Below are positions 7,898 through 13,637 of a stretch of 13,637 nucleotides of DNA, one piece after another. The position numbers were made by a program, and so were the translations under genes. The stretch comes from UBA970 sp049419605 (lineage in GTDB: Bacteria > Bacillota_I > Bacilli_A > RFN20 > CAG-826): positions 1 through 13,637 of the forward strand of contig JBMSKF010000018.1 of the NCBI GenBank assembly GCA_049419605.1. The letters are read 5' to 3'. The notes below the pieces were generated by a model that worked only from the letters and a program-made list of their open reading frames with translations, was not told the DNA's origin and made no database searches. Positions within the stretch are counted from its first letter, which is position 1; each line of letters starts with the position of its first letter.

Positions 7898-7903
7898 ATT
7901 ATA
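7898..7903 (-). promoter_or_regulatory. TATAAT six bases before the rapZ start, possible leaderless promoter
   Basis: On the minus strand, TATAAT is followed by GGTTTT and then the rapZ ATG, so transcription would begin at or next to the start codon. No -35 hexamer is recognisable 16-18 bases upstream (AATAAA at 17), and no ribosome binding site exists between the trxB stop and this ATG. An AT-rich coincidence remains possible. Confidence 0.4.
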
Positions 7904-7921
7904 AGATAAGTTGTTGGTTCT

Positions 7922-8830
7922 TTATTTTAGAAAATAATGAAGTTCTTTGACGACTAATTGGCCTTGAGCAATCACGTTTTTGACGCTTCGAGTTGCCTTC
8001 ACTTGTAAGTCTCCAATAATGAACAAACCAGGGATTGACGTCACGCCTTCACGATTCGCGATGCCATATCCATCTTGATCTAAAACATTGGGAAATGAAT
8101 TCAAAGGTAGAAAGTTAGGAACCCATCCTAAGATTGGAAAAATACCATCGACCAATAATTCTTGTTCTCCATGAATCAAAGTTTGATATCGAATGCCCGT
8201 GACAAGCTCTTTGCCAATAACTTGAAGGGGTGTAGCACCTTCGATGATGCTGACATTCGTTAATTGATTTAATTTAACAAGCCAATTGTGCGGAGCAATT
8301 CCCGATTGTGGAATTAAAACATAAACATGATGACAAAGGTTAGCAAGGAAAATAGCTTCTTCCATTGCATGTAAATCAGACCCAATGACGGCCACATCTT
8401 TCTCTCTAAAAAATCCACCATCACAAGCCGCACAATAACTGATGCCTTGACCAAGCAAGGCTTCTGCACCAGGAATGGTAAGAGGTTTTTCTTTCGTCCC
8501 TGTCGCCATGATTACAGCCTTACTTTGATAGGTACCTGCATCGGTTCTGACAATAAATAATTCACCTTGTTTTTCAATTGACAGCACATCACCATAGGTG
8601 GTTTGAATATCCTTTTTGGTTAAAGATTCATATAAATCCAAACCAAATTGTTGAGCAGACATATGCTCATATCCAGGAAATCCTTCTAGGGTTTGATAGG
8701 AGTTTAACTTTCCTCCTGGCATGCTTTTTTCAAAAATCATCAACGAATAACCCGCTTGGTGGGCAGCTAATGCGGCACTCATACCCGCAGGTCCTGCACC
8801 GACAATGATGACATCAACTTGTGGATTCAT
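7922..8830 (-). CDS. trxB: Thioredoxin reductase-like flavoprotein with atypical pyridine-nucleotide domain
   Basis: A low-molecular-weight thioredoxin-reductase-type flavoprotein of 302 residues, near the usual length. It has the FAD motif GAGPAG (11-16), PGGKLNS (38-44), the redox-active CAAC (Cys133, Cys136) and the C-terminal flavin motif GDLQVKATRSV (273-283). These support reduction of thioredoxin or a similar thiol partner. The inserted NADPH domain departs from the norm: the expected GxGxxA reads GSDLHAMEEA (150-159) and the 2'-phosphate-binding HRR region reads VLIPQSG (171-177), with no arginines. NADPH use is therefore doubtful; NADH or a ferredoxin-type donor are alternatives. AAGGAG precedes the ATG, which overlaps the ppaX stop (ATGA). 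The symbol follows family and synteny and does not assert the electron donor. Confidence 0.85.
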   Translation of the reverse strand: MNPQVDVIIVGAGPAGMSAALAAHQAGYSLMIFEKSMPGGKLNSYQTLEGFPGYEHMSAQQFGLDLYESLTKKDIQTTYGDVLSIEKQGELFIVRTDAGTYQSKAVIMATGTKEKPLTIPGAEALLGQGISYCAACDGGFFREKDVAVIGSDLHAMEEAIFLANLCHHVYVLIPQSGIAPHNWLVKLNQLTNVSIIEGATPLQVIGKELVTGIRYQTLIHGEQELLVDGIFPILGWVPNFLPLNSFPNVLDQDGYGIANREGVTSIPGLFIIGDLQVKATRSVKNVIAQGQLVVKELHYFLK

Positions 8831-9465
8831 TTGAGATACTCCTTAATTTGGTTGAAATCATCAATCCAATAATTCGGTTGTATATCTTGGCTAAATTTTT
8901 TAAATCCCCAGGTCACCAATGCAGTATCAACACCTGCAGCTTTACCAGCAAAATAATCATACGTAGTATCACCTACAAATAAAGTCTTTTCAGGCGTTTG
9001 ATGAAAATGTTTTAATGCGAGGAGAATCCCTTCAGGATCTGGTTTAGGTTTGCTCACCTCATCTAAACTAATGACCAAAGGAAAAGCATCTAGTAAACCA
9101 ATGACCTCTAACGTAAATAGAGCATTGATTCTTAATTTTGAGGTGACAATCCCTACTGGAATTTGCTTAATCTTGCATGCATGCAATAATGCTTGAATAC
9201 CAGGAAATGCAACGGCAAAACGAGGATAAAACTCCCTTGCCTTAACAGCAAATTCTTTCGCAAGTCGGTGAGGATCTTCGTTGGGAAAATATTGCTTTAA
9301 CGTATCGATTAAAGGCGGTCCAGAGATTTTAATCAATTCATTTAAAGTCGTTTTTTTACTGGGAGCATAACGTTCGATAAAACTAATCATGGTTTGCACC
9401 ATCACTAATTCCGTATCCGCGACGGTTCCATCTAAATCAAAGAGGACAAGTGAATAAGGTTTCAT
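8827..9465 (-). CDS. ppaX: HAD-superfamily phosphatase, PpaX/phosphoglycolate phosphatase-like
   Basis: A 212-residue haloacid dehalogenase hydrolase. The nucleophile motif is FDLDGT (Asp10, Asp12), motif II is VTSK (107-110), motif III is KPKPDPE with Lys141, and motif IV is GDTTYD (Asp166, Asp170). The helical cap between motifs I and II is the class-I type found in PpaX and Gph. B. subtilis PpaX hydrolyses pyrophosphate released by HPr-Ser-P dephosphorylation and sits in hprK-lgt-ppaX. Here it also follows lgt directly, two bases after the lgt stop and without a clear ribosome binding site, but no hprK is present. The substrate could be pyrophosphate or a small phosphoester; the gene name rests on synteny. 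Confidence 0.8.
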   Translation of the reverse strand: MKPYSLVLFDLDGTVADTELVMVQTMISFIERYAPSKKTTLNELIKISGPPLIDTLKQYFPNEDPHRLAKEFAVKAREFYPRFAVAFPGIQALLHACKIKQIPVGIVTSKLRINALFTLEVIGLLDAFPLVISLDEVSKPKPDPEGILLALKHFHQTPEKTLFVGDTTYDYFAGKAAGVDTALVTWGFKKFSQDIQPNYWIDDFNQIKEYLK

Positions 9466-9467
9466 CT

Positions 9468-10679
9468 TTATTTTTTAAGTCTAGGAACGACCAAGTGATT
9501 CAGTAGAATTGCTAACAATCCTACCGCAAAGAACACCCATCCCCAAACCAAACTCCAATCCCCAGCATTACCCATGTTATAGATTGGGTTCCGTAAGGGT
9601 TCCATGATGCCACGTGTTAAACCATACCAAACTAAATACATCAATGCTTGATCACCCGGGAGTTTCAATCCTTGCAGTGCTTTACCAACCCCAAAGCGAA
9701 TCACAAAATAGCCTGTTAAATTAATCATGGATTCGATTAAAAATAAAGGGACTCTAAAACTACCATTAATGGTCATTTGTTCACGAATAAACGTGGGTAA
9801 CCACATCCATTGATCGACATTGGCAATGGCACCATAGACTTCTTGATTAAAGAAATTACCCCAACGGCCAATCGCTTGAGCAACAAGAATGGTCGGAACT
9901 GCCAAATCAACAGCTGGAATAATTTGAATATCTTTTCTTTTTATTAAAACGTAAAGAATGCCAACCAGTGCGCCTCCAAGAGCGCCACCCATGATCGCTA
10001 GGCCACCTTCCCAAATTGCAAAAATTTTCCAGATCGGTTGACTAGCAAATTCTAATTCCCATTGGCCCCAAACATACCACAATCTTGCGCCAAGAATACC
10101 AGCGGGAAAAGCAATAACAAACACATCCTCAACATACCCTTTTTTCTTTCCTAATTTAATAAATTCTCTTTCAGATAAAGTGTAGGCCAAAAATGCTCCA
10201 CTTAAAATAAATACGGCATAGAATGTAACTACAGGATTATCAAATGGGATTCCTTTAGGTAAAGGATATTGAAGCGCCGGCTCAATCGCTTCTAAACCCA
10301 TGAACAATAAAATGACGGCAGGAAAGATAAATAAAATGACATTCGTCATCAACATGGGTTCATGTTGAGGTTGAACGGAATGGTGCTGTAATAAATATTG
10401 AGCAGTGAGGACCCACAAGGCAGCTAATAAAGAAAGAAATGGAAACAGGAAACTAAACAATAGATTGGCTTCAGTATCCCACACCAATGCTAACGCAAGT
10501 AGACCAAGACCAAAAGCAGTCAATACCATCCAAAGGAATAAGGTTTGCCCTTTTGCAATCCATTGATTCGATTGAGATTGAATAGGTTTAAACACCTTTA
10601 AGGATTGTTGCCATTGCTTTCCGCCCACATAAAGTGCGGTTAATCCTAATACCAACAAAAGGATAGGAATTAAGTTCAT
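9468..10679 (-). CDS. lgt: Prolipoprotein diacylglyceryl transferase with N-terminal membrane extension
   Basis: Transfers diacylglycerol from phosphatidylglycerol to the lipobox cysteine of prolipoproteins in the cytoplasmic membrane. The Lgt core occupies about residues 145-403: FYAVFILSG with Tyr154 (E. coli Tyr26 equivalent), WEGGLAIMGG (223-232), the signature GRWGNFFNQEVYG (261-273) with Arg262, Asn265, Glu270 and Gly273, and YGLTRGIMEPLR (352-363). The usual HGG histidine (E. coli His103) is Met230. The product has 403 residues against about 260-300 normally. The first 130 or so form an extension with about four hydrophobic segments (near 2-20, 46-67, 72-96, 110-130). GAGGT lies 4 bases before the chosen ATG, supporting the long start. 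uvrA ends 53 bases upstream and ppaX starts 2 bases after the stop. Confidence 0.93.
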   Translation of the reverse strand: MNLIPILLLVLGLTALYVGGKQWQQSLKVFKPIQSQSNQWIAKGQTLFLWMVLTAFGLGLLALALVWDTEANLLFSFLFPFLSLLAALWVLTAQYLLQHHSVQPQHEPMLMTNVILFIFPAVILLFMGLEAIEPALQYPLPKGIPFDNPVVTFYAVFILSGAFLAYTLSEREFIKLGKKKGYVEDVFVIAFPAGILGARLWYVWGQWELEFASQPIWKIFAIWEGGLAIMGGALGGALVGILYVLIKRKDIQIIPAVDLAVPTILVAQAIGRWGNFFNQEVYGAIANVDQWMWLPTFIREQMTINGSFRVPLFLIESMINLTGYFVIRFGVGKALQGLKLPGDQALMYLVWYGLTRGIMEPLRNPIYNMGNAGDWSLVWGWVFFAVGLLAILLNHLVVPRLKK

Positions 10680-10732
10680 AAATACCTCATTGTTTTATTT
10701 TAAGGGAATCACTCAAAAAAAGAAAAGAAAAC

Positions 10733-13558
10733 TTAACGTAAATAGGATTTCAAAAATTGACCGGTATAAGATGCTTTGACCTTCACCACTTCTTCTGGCG
10801 TCCCTTCGGCGACAATTTGTCCACCCCGATCGCCGCCCTCAGGACCTAAATCAATAATGTAATCCGCAACTTTGATCACATCTAAATTGTGTTCAATGAC
10901 TAGCACCGAATCTCCGTTGGCAACAATTGCCTGAAGAACATTCACCAATCGAGCAACATCATCGATATGTAATCCTGTTGTCGGTTCATCAAGAATGTAT
11001 AAGGTTTTTCCGGTTGGTCTTTTTTGTAATTCAAAGGCGAGCTTAACTCGTTGGGCTTCTCCACCTGATAATGTGGTTGCCGATTGTCCTAATTTCATAT
11101 AACCTAAACCCACTTCATGAAGCGTTTTTAGACGTCTAGCAATTTCGACACGATTGGCAAAAAAACCTTGAGCGTCATCGACCGTTAATTCTAAGACATC
11201 ATGAATATTTTTGTCTTTGAATGTCACCATTAAGGTTTCTTCGTTATACCTTTTGCCTTCACACGCTTCACACTTCACATACACATCAGGTAAAAAATTC
11301 ATTGGAATGCGTTTGACACCATCCCCTTGGCATGTTTCACAACGGCCTCCAGGAACATTAAAAGAAAATCTTCCTTTATCAAAACCTCGAGCTTTTGCTT
11401 CTAATGTTTCGGCAAATAAATCTCTAATTTCATCGAAGACTTTGGTATAGGTTGCAGGATTTGAACGAGGTGTTCTTCCTATGGGTTCTTGGGAAATATT
11501 TATAACTTTATCCAAATGTTGAAGTCCTTCAACCCGGCGATGTTCACCTGGTGTAACATCAGCATCATTTAGTTCTTTGAGAATCTGTTGATACAAGATG
11601 TCATTAATTAATGTGGATTTACCGCTACCTGAAACGCCGGTAATCACCACTAATTTTCCTAAAGGGATTTTGACATTGATATTCTTTAAATTGTTTGCTT
11701 TAGCGCCGAGAATGTCTATGGATTTTCCATTACCTTTTGCGTGTGATTTCGGAACCGGAATCAGTTTTTGTCCCGATAAATACTGCCCCGTAATCGATCG
11801 CGGACTTTTGATAATATCCTCAATCTTACCTTGGGCAACGACTTCTCCACCCTTAGCGCCTGCACCAGGGCCAATATCAACAATAAAATCGGCTTCTCTC
11901 ATGGTTTCTTCATCATGTTCGACCACGATGACCGTGTTCCCTAAATCTCTCATTGCTTTTAAAGTGTTAATCAATCGTCGATTATCCCGTTGATGCAAAC
12001 CAATACTGGGTTCATCTAATACATACAAAACACCGGTAAGTTGAGAACCAATTTGTGTCGCTAAGCGAATGCGTTGGGCTTCACCACCTGATAAAGTCAT
12101 CGCCATCCGTGATAATGTCAAATAATCTAATCCGACATTCATTAAGAAACCAGCGCGAGATAAAATTTCTTTTACGACTAAACGGGCAATCGTTCGTTGG
12201 GTTTCTGTCATGGATTTTTCTGTTTTTTCCATCCATTCAATAAATTCATGCATCGATAAACGAGTCGTTTCATCGATGTTTTTTTGACCGACTTTGACAC
12301 TTAATACTTGAGGATTCAATCGAGCACCTTTACACGTTGTACATTCACGATCGGTAAAATACTTTTCATAAAATTCCCGCATCATTTCTGATTGAGTTTC
12401 GTTGTATAATCGTTCTAGTTTTGCCTTAATACCTTCGATAAAATCAAAACGATTGATAATGTTGCCTGAAGAGGAACGCAGTTGATATTGGTGCATTTTA
12501 GGTGAACCGAATAAAATCACCTTTTGTTGCTCTTTGGATAATTCTTGATAGGGCATATCCAGCGGGATTTGGTAGAGTTCACAAAGTTTTTTGAATTCTT
12601 GCCAATATAAATTAGGTGTTCCAATCATATTCTTAAAGAAAGTAATTGCACCTTCTTGAATGGATAAAGTTGGATCTGGAATCATCCTCATAATATCGGC
12701 TTCTCGTTTAATGCCAAGACCATGGCAATCCGGGCAACTACCACTTGGTGCATTAAAACTAAATAATCGAGGTTCTAATTTCGGGACAGAAAAACCACAA
12801 TACTTACACGCGTGATGGGATGAAAATAGATGATCTTGCTGACCATCATAACCAATCACATAACCTTTTGACCAATCGAGCGCCAGCGTGACTGCATCAA
12901 ATAAACGCGTTCTCGATTCAGGATTTAAAATTAATCGATCGATGACAATATCAATCGAGTGCTTTTTGTTTTTATCCAATGCAGGAACTTCATCAAGTCG
13001 ATAAAAAGTTCCATCCACTCTTACGCGCTCAAATCCTGATGTTTTAATTTTCGTTAAGGTATCTTTATGGGTTCCTTTTTCATTTTGGACAAGTGGCGAA
13101 AGAATTTGTAGTTTGGTTTGCGCGGGTAATTGATTCATGACATTGACTATTTGCGTCGTGGTAAAAGATAAAATAGGTTCTTGATGCGTTGGGCAATATG
13201 GAACGCCTACTCTTGCATAAAGTAATCGTAAATAATCATAGATTTCTGTGACAGTGCCAACGGTAGACCGAGGATTGTGTGAGGTTGATTTTTGGTCGAT
13301 GGAAATCGCAGGAGACAATCCCTCAATCGATTCAACATCAGGTTTTTCAACATTGCCTAAAAATTGGCGAGCATAACTGGATAAAGATTCAACATAACGA
13401 CGTTGACCTTCCATGTAAATTGTGTCAAACGCAAGCGTCGTTTTGCCACTGCCTGATAAACCCGTAAAGACTATCAATTGGTCTTTCGGTAATGTTAAAT
13501 TAATGGACTTTAAATTATTTTCGCGTGCTTCTTTAATGACAATATGCTTTCGGTCCAT
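10733..13558 (-). CDS. uvrA: Excinuclease ABC subunit A
   Basis: DNA-damage sensor of nucleotide excision repair; an ABC ATPase dimer that loads UvrB at lesions. The 941-residue product is full length with both ATPase modules: Walker A GLSGSGKT (33-40), signature LSGGEAQR (489-496) and Walker B LYVLDEPSIGLH (511-522) in the first; GVSGSGKST (641-649), LSGGEAQR (830-837) and LYILDEPTTGLH (853-864) in the second. Zinc-binding cysteine pairs lie at 251/254 with 275/278 and at 740/743 with 763/766; a further C-x2-C is at 406/409. GAGGA lies 7 bases before the ATG. uvrB, its usual neighbour, would lie beyond the right edge. No LexA-type box was recognised upstream. Confidence 0.98.
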   Translation of the reverse strand: MDRKHIVIKEARENNLKSINLTLPKDQLIVFTGLSGSGKTTLAFDTIYMEGQRRYVESLSSYARQFLGNVEKPDVESIEGLSPAISIDQKSTSHNPRSTVGTVTEIYDYLRLLYARVGVPYCPTHQEPILSFTTTQIVNVMNQLPAQTKLQILSPLVQNEKGTHKDTLTKIKTSGFERVRVDGTFYRLDEVPALDKNKKHSIDIVIDRLILNPESRTRLFDAVTLALDWSKGYVIGYDGQQDHLFSSHHACKYCGFSVPKLEPRLFSFNAPSGSCPDCHGLGIKREADIMRMIPDPTLSIQEGAITFFKNMIGTPNLYWQEFKKLCELYQIPLDMPYQELSKEQQKVILFGSPKMHQYQLRSSSGNIINRFDFIEGIKAKLERLYNETQSEMMREFYEKYFTDRECTTCKGARLNPQVLSVKVGQKNIDETTRLSMHEFIEWMEKTEKSMTETQRTIARLVVKEILSRAGFLMNVGLDYLTLSRMAMTLSGGEAQRIRLATQIGSQLTGVLYVLDEPSIGLHQRDNRRLINTLKAMRDLGNTVIVVEHDEETMREADFIVDIGPGAGAKGGEVVAQGKIEDIIKSPRSITGQYLSGQKLIPVPKSHAKGNGKSIDILGAKANNLKNINVKIPLGKLVVITGVSGSGKSTLINDILYQQILKELNDADVTPGEHRRVEGLQHLDKVINISQEPIGRTPRSNPATYTKVFDEIRDLFAETLEAKARGFDKGRFSFNVPGGRCETCQGDGVKRIPMNFLPDVYVKCEACEGKRYNEETLMVTFKDKNIHDVLELTVDDAQGFFANRVEIARRLKTLHEVGLGYMKLGQSATTLSGGEAQRVKLAFELQKRPTGKTLYILDEPTTGLHIDDVARLVNVLQAIVANGDSVLVIEHNLDVIKVADYIIDLGPEGGDRGGQIVAEGTPEEVVKVKASYTGQFLKSYLR

Positions 13559-13584
13559 ATGGTTTTCCTCAAACCATTATTATA
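13559..13584 (-). promoter_or_regulatory. uvrA start region: TATAAT plus perfect inverted repeat around the ribosome binding site
   Basis: The minus strand has TATAAT at 13579-13584 without a convincing -35. Next to it, ATGGTTT (13571-13577) and AAACCAT (13559-13565) form a perfect 7-bp inverted repeat around GAGGA, the uvrA ribosome binding site (13566-13570); the repeat abuts the ATG. If transcription starts from this TATAAT (near 13572), most of the outer arm is not in the mRNA and the repeat would act as DNA, for example as an operator. If the transcript comes from upstream, it would present the binding site in a hairpin loop. Confidence 0.45.
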
Positions 13585-13637
13585 AACCTTTCGCCAAGGA
13601 AACATACCAATTCGCCTATACGCTTACTCTATAAGGA

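Noticed and set aside
11598..11993. 131-codon plus-strand open frame inside uvrA
   Set aside because: It is antisense to the conserved uvrA coding sequence and has no recognisable product; the other plus-strand frames inside uvrA, pgk, gap, trxB and the BI-1 gene are shadows of the same kind.

Overview
The window reads as chromosomal sequence from a low-GC Gram-positive (Bacillota) bacterium on the Mollicutes/Erysipelotrichia side of Bacilli. The 16S gene carries a Mollicutes-like stretch (GTAGTACGTTCGCAAGAAT) and a Bacillus-type boxA leader. The protein genes follow Firmicutes synteny (uvrA, lgt-ppaX, trxB, rapZ-whiA, gap-pgk-tpiA). Tryptophan is TGG, and TGA serves as a stop in three four-base ATGA overlaps, so the standard genetic code is used, not the Mycoplasma code. 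The exact lineage cannot be settled from this window alone.

Every supported gene lies on the minus strand, so transcription runs from the right edge to the left. From right to left these are: uvrA (nucleotide excision repair), a long lgt (lipoprotein acylation), a ppaX-like HAD phosphatase, a thioredoxin-reductase-like flavoprotein, rapZ, whiA, a small Xre-type regulator, the glycolytic genes gap, pgk and tpiA, and a BI-1 family membrane protein. That unit ends at a strong intrinsic terminator (1871-1904). About 600 bases without a recognisable gene follow. Then come a probable rRNA promoter, a leader with boxA, and the 5' two-thirds of a 16S rRNA gene cut by the left edge.

Most junctions are tight (ATGA overlaps or spacers of a few bases), which suggests one or a few long transcripts. 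Visible breaks are a TATAAT just before gap, a GAAA-tetraloop terminator between gap and pgk, a TATAAT six bases before the rapZ start (possible leaderless mRNA), and a TATAAT in front of uvrA.

The content is mainly housekeeping, and I see no phage, IS, CRISPR, toxin-antitoxin or defence system. The points of interest are departures from family norms. The thioredoxin reductase lacks the usual NADPH-binding motifs. The BI-1 protein lacks both aspartates of the pH sensor. Lgt has an N-terminal membrane extension of about 130 residues and Met in place of the HGG histidine. hprK, glmR/yvcK and cggR are absent from their usual places, and a small Xre gene occupies the cggR-like slot. Several inverted repeats sit at start sites.
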